From Anaerolineae bacterium (GTDB lineage Bacteria; Chloroflexota; Anaerolineae; Caldilineales; Caldilineaceae), in the NCBI GenBank assembly GCA_030432295.1, contig JAUIHI010000001.1, positions 124,001-188,000 on the forward strand: a stretch of DNA of 64,000 nt, in the 5' to 3' direction. Shown here one piece after another: positions 1 through 8,087 of the stretch (its first letter is position 1; the number at the start of each line of letters is the position of its first letter). A program made the position numbers and the translations under genes. A model generated the notes under the pieces. The model was not told the origin of the DNA. It saw only the letters and a program-made list of their open reading frames with translations, and searched no databases.

Positions 1-42
1 AAAGACCCGGCCACAGGTACCTTCAGCGAGCGGGTGGTGTAA
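1..42 (+). CDS. 3' end of a truncated upstream gene
   Basis: The first 42 bases read as an open frame ending KDPATGTFSERVV and a TAA stop at 40-42. A long inverted repeat follows, as after most genes in this window. The gene begins outside the window and only 13 codons are visible, so no function can be given. The frame could be fortuitous; stop position and downstream hairpin are the only support. Confidence 0.4.
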   Translation, partial: KDPATGTFSERVV

Positions 43-58
43 CTCCTGCCCGGCCTGC

Positions 59-125
59 GGCCTTTCAGGAAGGGGTCATAAAGTGGGTCCACGTCCACTC
101 TTGTCCTGACCCCTTCCCGGAAGGC
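59..125. terminator. Inverted repeat after the truncated gene
   Basis: Arms at 59-78 and 107-125 are near-complementary (an AGGAAGGGGTCA core against TGACCCCTTCC). The loop is about 28 bases. The position just downstream of the stop at 42 and upstream of the next promoter suggests a terminator or an intergenic palindrome of the kind seen throughout the window. Confidence 0.5.
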
Positions 126-163
126 AAAGACCGCTCCCTTCTCCACGATTCACTAAAACGCTT

Positions 164-192
164 TTGACATCTCCCCAGCCCGCGGCTACACT
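164..192 (+). promoter_or_regulatory. Sigma-70-type promoter for the DapA-family/enolase/MFS genes
   Basis: TTGACA at 164-169 and TACACT at 187-192 are separated by exactly 17 bases. Transcription would start near 199, giving a leader of about 90 bases before the ATG at 289. Both hexamers are close to consensus. Confidence 0.7.
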
Positions 193-288
193 GACAAAAG
201 CGTGGGGATCGCGGTTCTCAGCCCGTCCACCGGTTCACACACCACGCACAACACACAAAAAAATTAACCCTACACCCGGAGGTCTGCT

Positions 289-1188
289 ATGCCCCAGCCC
301 TGGCGCGGCATCTTTGTGATTGTCGTCACCCCCTTTCTGGAAAACTACGAACTGGACGAGGCTTCCCTGCGCCGGGAGGTCAACTTCTGCATCGACGCGG
401 GCGCAACGGGTCTGGTCGGCCCGGCCAACGCCAGCGAATTTCCCACCCTCTCCGACGACGAGCGCAAACGCTGGATTGAGATTGTAGTGGAGGAGGCCGC
501 GGGTCGGATTCCCGTCATCGCAACGACGAATCACGGCCACGCGCTGCCCGCTGTCGCTCTCAGCCGCTGGTCCCAGGAAGTGGGCGCGGACGGGGTGATG
601 GCTATGCCCCCCTCTATCCTCTCCCCCGGCCCGGACGGCTGCTACGCCTTCTACAGTGCGCTCTCGGACAATCTGTCCATCCCCATTTTCATCCAGAACT
701 ATGCGGGCGTGGCGGGCACGCCGATGTCGTCCGAACTGCTGGCCCGGATGTGCAAAGAATTGGAGTGGGTGCAGTATCTGAAGGAGGAGACTCTGCCGGA
801 GCCACGGGCCATCAGCAGCACGTTGGCCGCGGCCGGGGATGCCTGTAAAGGGGTCTTTGGCGGCCAGGGCGGGGTCTATCTAATCGACGAATTCAATCGG
901 GGCAGCCACGGCAATATGCCCGGTTGCCAGTCTACAGATGTTCACGTGGCGATCTGGGAGAAGCTGGAAGCGGGAGACCAGGCCGGGGCGCGCAAACTCT
1001 ATAACCAACTGTTGCCGCTGATCAACTTCGAGCGGATGCACGGCGTCGCCACCTACAAAGCGGTGCTGAAACGGCGGGGTATCTTCGCTACGACAGTCAG
1101 CCGTGCGCCGGGCAAGTTTCTCGACGAGGCGGATATGCGGGAGTTGGACGCGATTCTGGCCGATGTGGAGCCGCTCTTTACCGTCTAG
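289..1188 (+). CDS. Dihydrodipicolinate synthase/N-acetylneuraminate lyase family aldolase
   Basis: This 299-residue protein has the full length of the DapA/NanA class I aldolase family, which forms or cleaves C-C bonds with pyruvate through a lysine Schiff base. The N-terminal strand FVIVVTPF, the segment GATGLVGPANASEF (the family normally has GTTGE) and the lysine in VQYLKEE fit a TIM-barrel aldolase. The altered G-T-T-G-E motif argues against DapA proper and for a sugar-acid aldolase or dehydratase. A GGAGGT ribosome-binding site lies 6 bases before the ATG. The following dehydratase gene suggests a two-step sugar-acid pathway; the substrate is unknown. Confidence 0.85.
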   Translation: MPQPWRGIFVIVVTPFLENYELDEASLRREVNFCIDAGATGLVGPANASEFPTLSDDERKRWIEIVVEEAAGRIPVIATTNHGHALPAVALSRWSQEVGADGVMAMPPSILSPGPDGCYAFYSALSDNLSIPIFIQNYAGVAGTPMSSELLARMCKELEWVQYLKEETLPEPRAISSTLAAAGDACKGVFGGQGGVYLIDEFNRGSHGNMPGCQSTDVHVAIWEKLEAGDQAGARKLYNQLLPLINFERMHGVATYKAVLKRRGIFATTVSRAPGKFLDEADMRELDAILADVEPLFTV

Positions 1189-1209
1189 CCACCTGCACAG
1201 CACGATACT

Positions 1210-1237
1210 GTACGGGCACGATATATCGTGCCCGTAC
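1210..1237. terminator. Perfect 28-bp palindrome between two catabolic genes
   Basis: Bases 1210-1237 are a perfect palindrome centred on ATAT with outer arms GTACGGGCACG. It lies 21 bases after the aldolase stop and 39 bases before the next start, so it may be an attenuator or mRNA-stabilising hairpin inside one operon rather than a full terminator. Confidence 0.6.
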
Positions 1238-1276
1238 TTCCTTCACAACTCACTGCCACCTCACAGGTAATATTTT

Positions 1277-2446
1277 ATGACCGACACAATCACATCTATC
1301 GATCTCTACCCTCTACGCATTCCCCGGGATGTGCCCTATCTGGGGCCCCTGGAAGAGGGCAACCGGCCCAACGAAAAGGGGTATATCATCCGCCCCGGCA
1401 ACCGCACCATCTACAGCATCCACGACCAGACATTGCTGGTGAAGGTGACGACCGACAGCGGTGTGGTGGGCTGGGGGGAATGCTTCGGCGTCGTCGCGCC
1501 GCAGGTGGTCCAGACGATTCTGGAAGAAATTTTCGTGCCTTTTGTCATCGGACGCAACCCCCACGACGCCGAGCGCATCTACGAAGACCTCTACGACAGC
1601 CAGCGGGTGCGGGGCTACTTCGGCGGCTTCGCGCTGGACGCCATCGCCGGGCTGGATATGGCCCTGTGGGATTTGAGGGGCAAATTGTTGGGCCAGCCGG
1701 TTTGGCAACTGTTGGGGGGGAGACGCCACGAACGTATCCCCGCCTATGTCTCTGGGCTGCCGGGGAAGACAGTGGCCGATCGGGCGGGGGTCGCCAAGAC
1801 GTGGCTGGATCGGGGATACTCTGCCTTCAAATTTGCCGGCGCGGTGGCGGATGCGGGCGAACTGGCCGAGATGCAGGCCATCCGGGAGGCCATCGGGCCG
1901 GGGCCAAAGATTCTCGTCGATCTGCACTGGCACTACACCGCGCTGGAAGCCATCCGTCTCATCGACCAGCTCTGTGCCCACGACCTCTACCTGGCCGAAG
2001 CGCCCGTCGCGCCGGAGGATATGGACGGCCAGGCCCAAGTCGCGGCGTCGGTCAAAACCCTCGTCGGCATCGGCGAGGAGCTGCGTACCGTCCACGAATA
2101 TCTGCCCCGCTTCGCCAAGCGCTGTATGAGTGTCATCCAGCCGGAGATCGCGCATACGGGTATTACCGGAATGCGGCGCATCTGCGAACTGGCCCAGGCC
2201 TTTCACTGCACTGTCATGCCCCACGCCACGATTAATGTGGGGATTGTCCAAGCGGCCAGTCTACACGTGGCCGCCACGCTCGGCAATCTGGCTATGCAGG
2301 AGTACCAGCATTCCATCTTTGACCGCAACCTGAGCTTCCTGCACACGGATATGGCCTGCGCCGCGGGCTACTTCACCCTCCCCAGCGGCCCCGGTCTGGG
2401 CGTAGAACCCCGGGAAGAACTGTTCGAGTATGTGATTCAAAAATAG
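1277..2446 (+). CDS. Mandelate racemase/muconate-lactonizing enzyme family (sugar-acid dehydratase)
   Basis: The 389-residue protein has the enolase-superfamily layout: an N-terminal capping domain to about residue 125, then a beta/alpha barrel. Likely magnesium ligands are Asp215 (VDLHWH), Glu241 (LAEAP) and Glu267 (GEEL). His217, two residues after the first ligand, and the later MPHATINVG histidine are seen in acid-sugar dehydratases of the mannonate/galactonate type. At the usual KxK site the sequence is KFA, so the second lysine is missing. The enzyme probably dehydrates an aldonic or uronic acid to a 2-keto-3-deoxy acid, which the preceding aldolase could cleave. The exact substrate cannot be read. 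Confidence 0.85.
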   Translation: MTDTITSIDLYPLRIPRDVPYLGPLEEGNRPNEKGYIIRPGNRTIYSIHDQTLLVKVTTDSGVVGWGECFGVVAPQVVQTILEEIFVPFVIGRNPHDAERIYEDLYDSQRVRGYFGGFALDAIAGLDMALWDLRGKLLGQPVWQLLGGRRHERIPAYVSGLPGKTVADRAGVAKTWLDRGYSAFKFAGAVADAGELAEMQAIREAIGPGPKILVDLHWHYTALEAIRLIDQLCAHDLYLAEAPVAPEDMDGQAQVAASVKTLVGIGEELRTVHEYLPRFAKRCMSVIQPEIAHTGITGMRRICELAQAFHCTVMPHATINVGIVQAASLHVAATLGNLAMQEYQHSIFDRNLSFLHTDMACAAGYFTLPSGPGLGVEPREELFEYVIQK

Positions 2447-2534
2447 AACGCGGATAACGCGGATCGAGCGGATGTGCGCGGATTTTTCACTTGCTTTATC
2501 CGCATTTATCCGCCCAATCAGCGTCATCCGCGTT
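2447..2534. repeat. Intergenic inverted repeat of the CGCGGAT family
   Basis: The stretch begins right after the dehydratase stop. The left half carries several CGCGGAT or GCGGAT units about 9-12 bases apart. The right half carries the complementary ATCCGC units, ending ATCCGCGTT at 2534. The same unit recurs near 20850-20990, 39301-39373 and inside larC. Confidence 0.75.
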
Positions 2535-2556
2535 CCATCTCTTCTGGTGACATCCA

Positions 2557-4008
2557 ATGCAAACGCCCCCAATCGATTACAGTCGCAAATGGTTTGTGAT
2601 GGCCGCGGTCGGTGTGGGCACTTTTCTGGAGACCATCGATTCCAGCAGCATCAATATGGCCCTGCCCACACTGGTGGAGAGCTTCCGCATCGAATTTGCG
2701 GTGGTGCAATGGGTGGTGCTGGCTTCGGTCCTCACCCAATCCGCGCTGATGCTGGTGGCGGGGCGTCTGGGGGATACACTGGGCAAGAAGCGCATTTTTG
2801 TGGCCGGGTTTGTCGTGGCCGGGATCGGCGCGGTCTGCGCGGGGTTGTCGCCCAATATCGGCTGGCTCATCGCCTTCCGGGTGGTGCAGGCGGTCGGGCT
2901 GGCAATGTCGATGGCGCTGATGTTCGGCATAGCCACCGAAGCCTTCCCCCCCAACGAGCGGGGCAAAGCCCTGGGCACAATCGGCGGTATCGTCTCCCTG
3001 GGTGTGGTCCTCGGCCCGTTGTTGGGCGGCTATATTCTGGAATCGCTCTCCTGGCGCTGGCTCTTTTTCGTCAACATTCCTATCGTTCTGGTGGGGATTC
3101 CCATTGCCCTGCGCTACCTGCCCGATGTGCGTCCCGGCGGTCGGCAAGCCTTTGACTACGTAGGCGCGTCGCTCTTTTTTGTGGCCCTCTTTGCCCTGCT
3201 CCTGGCCACGACTTACGGCCAGCGAGACGGCTACGGCGAGCCCCTGGTGCTGGGTCTGCTGGGCGTGACCGGCGTCCTCCTGGCCGCCTTTCTGCTGGTG
3301 GAGCGTCGCCATTCCCACCCGGTGGTGGACCTGAGCCTCTTTCGGATCCGGGCCTTCAGTGTCAATGTGGTGCTACGTTTCATCAGTTTTATCGTCTTTG
3401 TGGGCGCGGGCCTGCTCCTGCCCTTCTACCTGCAAAATGTGCTCCACTACACACCCGGCGAGATGGGGCTGCTGCTGACGGTCATGCCTCTCGCTTTTGG
3501 GATCACAGCGCCCTTTGCCGGGACTCTGGCCGACCGCTTCGGCACGCGGCCGCTCTCTGTGTTCGGCCTCTTCCTGCTGGTCTTTGGCTGCTATGCCCTG
3601 AGCACCCTCAACGCAGAGACAACTACGCTGGGACTCATTCTGCGTATGATTCCATTGGGCGCGGGGATGGGTATCTTCCAGTCGCCCAACAGCAGTGTGA
3701 TTATGGGGGTGACGCCCCGGGACCGCCTGGGGATGACCTCCAGTTTTGTGTCGGTGGTGCGCACTGTGGGCCGCAGCACAGGTATTGCCATCATCGGCGC
3801 TTTCTGGGTGAACCAGGTGCTGGTCTATGCGGGCGCAGGCTTTTTGGACGCCCCGACCGCGCCGATTCCCGCCCAGGTCATCGGAACCCGCCATGCTTTC
3901 TGGCTGTGTGCTGGATTTATGATTCTCTCCCTGCTTCTGATCGGTTGGGATTGGCTGCGGGAACGGCAGGAGAAATGGCAGACTGCGCCCGTCGCGACAG
4001 GCCAGTAG
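2557..4008 (+). CDS. MFS transporter of the 14-helix DHA2 (EmrB/QacA) family
   Basis: A 483-residue integral membrane protein with about 14 hydrophobic segments. The first helix contains FLETIDSSSINMALP, matching the DHA2 motif D1 (LDxTIVNVALP). GRLGDTLGKKR between helices 2 and 3 is the MFS motif A, and the segment around GIVSLGVVLGPLLGGYI is motif C of antiporters. Such proteins export drugs or metabolites by proton antiport. Third in a row with two sugar-acid enzymes, it could export an intermediate or protect against a toxic acid; this is inference. The start follows a weak GGTGA site. Confidence 0.88.
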   Translation: MQTPPIDYSRKWFVMAAVGVGTFLETIDSSSINMALPTLVESFRIEFAVVQWVVLASVLTQSALMLVAGRLGDTLGKKRIFVAGFVVAGIGAVCAGLSPNIGWLIAFRVVQAVGLAMSMALMFGIATEAFPPNERGKALGTIGGIVSLGVVLGPLLGGYILESLSWRWLFFVNIPIVLVGIPIALRYLPDVRPGGRQAFDYVGASLFFVALFALLLATTYGQRDGYGEPLVLGLLGVTGVLLAAFLLVERRHSHPVVDLSLFRIRAFSVNVVLRFISFIVFVGAGLLLPFYLQNVLHYTPGEMGLLLTVMPLAFGITAPFAGTLADRFGTRPLSVFGLFLLVFGCYALSTLNAETTTLGLILRMIPLGAGMGIFQSPNSSVIMGVTPRDRLGMTSSFVSVVRTVGRSTGIAIIGAFWVNQVLVYAGAGFLDAPTAPIPAQVIGTRHAFWLCAGFMILSLLLIGWDWLRERQEKWQTAPVATGQ

Positions 4009-4037
4009 GGTTTGAATAGGCCAGTAGCCTTTGAATC

Positions 4038-4069
4038 GGATAGAGAAACCCCCCCGGCACTTTCTATCC
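4038..4069. terminator. Hairpin after the MFS gene
   Basis: GGATAGAGA at 4038 and TTTCTATCC ending at 4069 form a nine-base stem with one mismatch, 29 bases after the MFS stop. The rest of the gap (4070-4120) holds half of a GGGGACTT repeat pair and then the MITE-like element. No gene is visible between 4009 and 4353. Confidence 0.5.
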
Positions 4070-4120
4070 CAGCGAGCCGAATGCGTGTGCTCACTCTACG
4101 AAGTTTGTGAAGTGTCGGGG

Positions 4121-4345
4121 ACTTGAGAGGCAGGGCAATCGCGAGTAGGTGGTAGTGAGGACCGACGCCGGCTGAGTGCCGCCTTCAGGCGGTGTATCGA
4201 AGCCCAGTCGGGCCGAACGGTCGCAAATCCTGGATTTCGATACGGCGATGGGACCTGAGTTCTCAGGGAAAATAGCCTTATCGCCTACTCAATCGGCGGA
4301 TTCACTCCCTTACTTCCCAACTCGCGATTGCCCTGACTTGAGAGG
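4121..4345. mobile_element. MITE-like element with 16-bp terminal inverted repeats and 10-bp target duplication
   Basis: Perfect 16-base terminal inverted repeats lie at 4131-4146 (CAGGGCAATCGCGAGT) and 4320-4335. They bound a 205-bp non-coding element. Immediately outside both ends is the identical 10-base direct repeat ACTTGAGAGG (4121-4130 and 4336-4345), the signature of a transposition target duplication. The interior holds a copy of the palindromic repeat seen at 47946-48103. No transposase is present, so it would need one in trans. The right-hand duplication overlaps the AGAGGG ribosome-binding site of the histidine kinase that follows. Confidence 0.8.
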
Positions 4346-4353
4346 GTTCCTCT

Positions 4354-5937
4354 GTGAATCCAGTCTCGGCCTTTTTTGTTCGCAATATTATTGTCGTCTT
4401 TTTCTTCTACGGTCTTGCCTTCTTCGTACTGGGCCTGGCGTTGTTGTTGGCTGCCCGCCGCCAATCTGAATATCATTTTGCCAGCGCCATCCGCCCCCTG
4501 GCCGCCTTTGGCTTTCTCCACGCTCTGCACGAATGGTATGAAATGTACCAGAAATACGCGGCCCTGACTGGCGGTTACTCGCCCACCCCCGGCGAGGAGA
4601 GCCTGCGCCTGTCGGTTCTCGTCGCATCTTTTGTCTGCCTGCTCGTCTTTGGCATTACACTGCTGAACCCGGGCAAGGGGAATGGCTGGCGGGTCTATCC
4701 AGCCATCGGCGGGATGCTGGGGTTGTGGGCGGTGAGCCTGGCCGCGGTCAATATTCGCTTTGCCCCACCGGCAGAAGAGCTTCTTGCCGTGGGGGATGCG
4801 TTGGCCCGCTACAGCCTGGGCATTCCCGGCGCGGCCCTGGGTGCCTGGGCGCTGATGACCCAACAGCGCACCTTTCGCGCCCACAATCTGCCACAGTTTG
4901 GCCAGGATTTGGTCTGGTGTGCGGCGGCTCTGTTGCTCTACGGCGTCGTCGGTCAAATCTTTGTGCGTCCCACACTGCTGGTCTCCAGCCAGCTTCTCAG
5001 CAGCACCAATTTTCTCCAGTGGTTTGGCATTCCCGTACAACTTTTTCGGGCGGCAATGGCTGGGGTGTTGGCCTTTTATATGGCCCGTGCCCTGCGCGCG
5101 TTTGAGGTGGAAAGCCAGCGGCGGCTGGAGGAGGCACTCCTGGCCGAACGTCGCACGGGCCAGGAGCGGGAACGGCTCAATGCGGAGTTACAGCACGAGC
5201 AAAAAGTGCTGGCCGAACTGCTGGACCGGCTGGTGGATACCCAGGAAGTGGAACGCCAGCGCATCGCCCGGGAACTCCACGACGCCACCGGCCAATCGCT
5301 TACGGCTATCTCTCTGGGGCTGCGGGGTGTGCAGCGGGTTTTGGAAGACAGGGATGCCACGACCGTAGGCCAGTTGCGCGAGTTGGAATCCTTCAGCACT
5401 GGCGCGCTGGGCGAATTACGTCGGATTATCGCGGATTTGCGTCCCCATCAATTGGACGATCTGGGGCTGATTCCGGCCCTGCGCTGGTATACCCAAAGCT
5501 TCCAGGCCCGCCGGGGAATTGCCTGCGAATTTCAACTGGTGGGCGAGGCGGTCCGTCTGCCGCCGGAGACAGAAACGGTCATCTTCCGCATCGTCCAGGA
5601 GGCATTGACGAATGTGGCCCGCCATGCCCAGGCCCAGCGCACGACGGTCTGCCTGGAGAACCAGCCCGACGGGGTGGTGGTGATGGTCAAGGATGACGGC
5701 CAGGGCTTCGACACCGCCGCGTTGGGCCACCGCCAGCAGACCCGCAGCGGTTGGGGGCTGCTGGGCATTCGGGAGCGGGCGCGGCTGTTGGGCGGGCGCT
5801 GCGCCATCGAATCGTCGCCGGGCCAGGGCACGCAGGTGCGGGTCTGGATTCCGCTGTCAGATGGCGCGTCTGGCGAAACTGACGAAAATAAGAATCGGAA
5901 CGCAGATTCCACTGAGGACGCAGATTCCGCAGATTGA
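4354..5937 (+). CDS. Membrane sensor histidine kinase, NarX/LiaS (HPK7) class
   Basis: A 527-residue kinase starting at GTG 4354, eight bases after an AGAGGG ribosome-binding site. The first 250 residues hold about seven hydrophobic segments and no extracytoplasmic sensor domain, suggesting membrane-embedded sensing. A coiled coil (about 255-300) leads to a HisKA_3 dimerisation domain with phospho-acceptor His309 in RIARELHDATGQ. A HATPase domain follows, with N box EALTNVARHA and G box DDGQGFD. The response regulator gene begins 73 bases downstream. The pair sits directly upstream of two cytochrome operons and probably controls them in response to a respiratory or redox signal. Confidence 0.9.
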   Translation: MNPVSAFFVRNIIVVFFFYGLAFFVLGLALLLAARRQSEYHFASAIRPLAAFGFLHALHEWYEMYQKYAALTGGYSPTPGEESLRLSVLVASFVCLLVFGITLLNPGKGNGWRVYPAIGGMLGLWAVSLAAVNIRFAPPAEELLAVGDALARYSLGIPGAALGAWALMTQQRTFRAHNLPQFGQDLVWCAAALLLYGVVGQIFVRPTLLVSSQLLSSTNFLQWFGIPVQLFRAAMAGVLAFYMARALRAFEVESQRRLEEALLAERRTGQERERLNAELQHEQKVLAELLDRLVDTQEVERQRIARELHDATGQSLTAISLGLRGVQRVLEDRDATTVGQLRELESFSTGALGELRRIIADLRPHQLDDLGLIPALRWYTQSFQARRGIACEFQLVGEAVRLPPETETVIFRIVQEALTNVARHAQAQRTTVCLENQPDGVVVMVKDDGQGFDTAALGHRQQTRSGWGLLGIRERARLLGGRCAIESSPGQGTQVRVWIPLSDGASGETDENKNRNADSTEDADSAD

Positions 5938-6010
5938 ATCCGTGCAAATCCATTCCATCCGCGTTTCTCAGTGTTTATCAGTGGCTACTTTCAGGCAAAG
6001 AGAGGCAAAA

Positions 6011-6667
6011 ATGTCCAAAATCCGGCTTCTGCTGGTTGACGATCACGAAATTGTGCGGGCCGGGCTGCGGATGCTCTTCCTGGCCGAGCCGGATATGGAG
6101 ATTGTGGGGGAGGCGGGTGGCGGCGCAGATGCCATCCGCGCGGTGGCGGACCTGCACCCGGATGTGGTGCTGATGGATGTGGCCATGCCCGGTATGAATG
6201 GCATTGAAGCCACCCGGCGCATCAAAGAGGCCAACCCGGAGACGGCGATTCTGGCCCTGACGATGTACGAGGACGAGCAATACTTTTTCGAGATGCTCAA
6301 TGCCGGCGCGTCGGGCTACATTCCCAAAAGGGCCGCACCGGACGATCTGGTCTCGGCCATCCGGGTGGTGAGCCAGGGCAATGTCTTTCTCTATGCATCC
6401 CTGGCCCGCTTTCTGCTCAACGAAGTGCTGCCCACCCACGATGCCAAGGCCGGAGATTCCCTCACAGAGGAGTTGACGCCCAGGGAACGGGAGGTGCTCA
6501 CCCACATTGCCGAGGGCAAAACCAACCGGGAGATTGCGGATGTGCTGATCATCAGCCCCAAAACTGTGGACCGCCACCGGGAGAATATTATGCAGAAGCT
6601 CAATCTGCACAGCCGGGTGGAACTGGTGAAGTATGCGATTTCCAGAGGGTTGATTCGGGTGGAGTAA
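6011..6667 (+). CDS. NarL/LuxR-family response regulator
   Basis: A 218-residue two-domain regulator. The receiver domain (1-120) has acidic pocket Asp10-Asp11, phospho-acceptor Asp56 in LMDVAMPG and Lys in YIPKRA. The LuxR-type helix-turn-helix (about 150-210) has LTPREREVL and the recognition segment SPKTVDRHRENIMQKL. ATG 6011 is chosen because an AGAGGCAAAA site precedes it and the receiver fold starts there; the frame stays open upstream but encodes no domain. It is the cognate partner of the preceding kinase and the likely regulator of the neighbouring cytochrome genes. Confidence 0.92.
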   Translation: MSKIRLLLVDDHEIVRAGLRMLFLAEPDMEIVGEAGGGADAIRAVADLHPDVVLMDVAMPGMNGIEATRRIKEANPETAILALTMYEDEQYFFEMLNAGASGYIPKRAAPDDLVSAIRVVSQGNVFLYASLARFLLNEVLPTHDAKAGDSLTEELTPREREVLTHIAEGKTNREIADVLIISPKTVDRHRENIMQKLNLHSRVELVKYAISRGLIRVE

Positions 6668-6885
6668 TGGACGGCAGACGACCGACGAAAGATGACCTGA
6701 TGGCAAAATCAGACACTGTAGGTTCGTCTTTCATCCACCGTCATCTTTGTGGGGCGAATCCCCCATACGCGAAATGTGGTGAAGTCCCAATAGATTCTTT
6801 CTCCAGAAAGTGGTACTGTCGTAGACAGAAGTTCGGACTTTTTAGCAAAGTCGAACTTCTGGACCCTACGCAAAGGAGAGGATCA
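6668..6885. repeat. Non-coding gap with two hairpins
   Basis: The gap between the response regulator and the mini-protein gene contains loosely complementary GACGA/TCGTC arms (about 6670-6765). It also has a clear hairpin at 6827-6860 (AGAAGTTCGGACTTT against AAAGTCGAACTTCT) that recurs almost unchanged at 60923-60955. The frame through this stretch is open but encodes only the hairpin sequence, so I do not treat it as an N-terminal extension. Confidence 0.6.
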
Positions 6886-7077
6886 ATGGGCGGCTTCTAC
6901 ACAGCAATGGTAGTTCTGGGCTTCTTCGTTCTGCGTCTCGGTGTGCCTATTCTGATCACCGCAACCGTCTGTTATGGATTGCGCCGATTGGATGCACGCT
7001 GGCAGGCAGAGGCAGAAGCGATGAATGGAAACCGGCAGGAGGTAGCAGTTGTCAATAGCGGGGCCAGAAGGGGCTGA
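6886..7077 (+). CDS. Mini membrane protein heading the octahaem cytochrome operon
   Basis: A 63-residue protein with one hydrophobic segment (about residues 5-28) and a basic, soluble tail. An AAAGGAGAG ribosome-binding site lies 6 bases before ATG 6886. The motif FYT-x5-F-x2-LRLGVPIL is shared with the 43-residue protein at 11119-11250 on the opposite strand: 10 of 20 aligned residues are identical. Both genes stand first in a multihaem cytochrome operon. The downstream cytochrome start lies inside this gene (29-base overlap), implying translational coupling. The function is unknown; a small subunit or assembly factor of the cytochrome complex is the obvious idea. Confidence 0.75.
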   Translation: MGGFYTAMVVLGFFVLRLGVPILITATVCYGLRRLDARWQAEAEAMNGNRQEVAVVNSGARRG

Positions 7078-7855
7078 AAAGGAATTCACTGACATCCAAC
7101 AGACAACAGGCACAGGATGGCAGGCCAAGAGCCAGTGGATTGCACTGGCTCTATCGGGCTGCCTTGTGGCATTTTCTCTGGGGCTGACGCTGCTCTGGCC
7201 TGCGTCCGCGCCCTCTTTGGCCGCGCCCGAATCCCTCTCTGTGGCTGCCAGTGCGGAAGGCTACGAGAGTCCTCAACGCTGCCGGGAATGTCACGAAGAA
7301 ATCTATCAGGCGTGGACCCACACCAGCCACGCCAACGCCCTCTTTGATCCAATCGTGCGCACGTATATGCAGACGATTGAGGAGCCGGGGGAGTGTTTCG
7401 CCTGTCACACCACCGGCTACAATACCAACAGCGGGCAGTTTATTCTGGCTGGTGTCACCTGCGAAGCCTGCCACGGCCCCTATCGCTCGGAACACCCGGA
7501 CGAAAGTATGGCGATTGCCACGTCCCCGGATTTTTGTGGCAGTTGCCACCCATCCACCCACAGCGAATGGGAGAGCAGTCGCCACGGCCAGGTCGGCGTC
7601 CTCTGTATCGACTGCCACGAAGTCCACACCCAGACCACCTACACCGAGACTGTGGAGCAAGTGCTCTGCGCTCGCTGTCACCAGGCCGACACCCAGAACG
7701 AGGTCCACCAGCAGCACGCAGACGCAGAAATTCATTGTATCGACTGCCATCTGGACCGCTCTCATCGGACAATCCCCATCAACGGCGAGAAAGCCACCGG
7801 CCACTCCTTCGCTGCTACCGGTGGAAATTGCACTATGTGTCATCTGGACCAGTAG
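7049..7855 (+). CDS. Octahaem c-type cytochrome, membrane-anchored (cytochrome c554-like)
   Basis: The 268-residue protein starts at TTG 7049, five bases after a GGAGGT site within the preceding gene. An N-terminal hydrophobic segment (about 28-50) is an uncleaved anchor or signal peptide. The exported part has eight CXXCH motifs: CRECH, CFACH, CEACH, CGSCH, CIDCH, CARCH, CIDCH and CTMCH. It resembles cytochrome c554/NapC-NrfB-type electron carriers. At this size it is more likely a transfer protein than an octahaem reductase. Convergent genes encode a heptahaem cytochrome and a quinol-oxidising module that could feed it electrons. Confidence 0.9.
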   Translation: MSIAGPEGAEKEFTDIQQTTGTGWQAKSQWIALALSGCLVAFSLGLTLLWPASAPSLAAPESLSVAASAEGYESPQRCRECHEEIYQAWTHTSHANALFDPIVRTYMQTIEEPGECFACHTTGYNTNSGQFILAGVTCEACHGPYRSEHPDESMAIATSPDFCGSCHPSTHSEWESSRHGQVGVLCIDCHEVHTQTTYTETVEQVLCARCHQADTQNEVHQQHADAEIHCIDCHLDRSHRTIPINGEKATGHSFAATGGNCTMCHLDQ

Positions 7856-7918
7856 TGTGGCAGCCCGCTCTTCCAACCGAAACGTGAAACGAGAAAGCAA
7901 CTGTACAGGCAGACAGCC

Positions 7919-7999
7919 AAAGTCCCCGGTACTTCACGTCCAACAGGGGTGTAATGGTTACGCACCTGCTGGCTGGTAAAGAAAGTGCTGGGGACTTTT
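7919..7999. repeat. Paired GGGGACTT inverted repeat after the octahaem gene
   Basis: AAAGTCCCCGGTACTT at 7919 and AAGTGCTGGGGACTTT ending near 7998 are complementary, about 50 bases apart, with a T-run after the right arm. It may terminate the + strand operon. Similar pairs lie at 4053-4124 and 11444-11525, i.e. in the three gaps around the two-component/cytochrome cluster. Confidence 0.55.
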
Positions 8000-8007
8000 T
8001 TATACAG

Positions 8008-8057
8008 TGAAAGATGAAAGGTGAGATCGCCCGGGCGATCTCACCTTTCATCTTTCA
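8008..8057. terminator. 50-bp perfect palindrome between convergent cytochrome operons
   Basis: Bases 8008-8057 are self-complementary without a mismatch and with no loop, centred between 8032 and 8033 (CGCCCGGGCG core). The site lies between the + strand octahaem gene and the - strand NrfD-like gene, where a bidirectional terminator is expected. Confidence 0.8.
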
Positions 8058-8087
8058 GTACTCACTTTTACTCTTCACCTCTGCGAT

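Noticed and set aside
6667-6885. N-terminal extension of the mini membrane protein up to an ATG at 6667
   Set aside because: The extension is translated hairpin sequence with no hydrophobic or conserved part, and a strong ribosome-binding site stands before the ATG at 6886.
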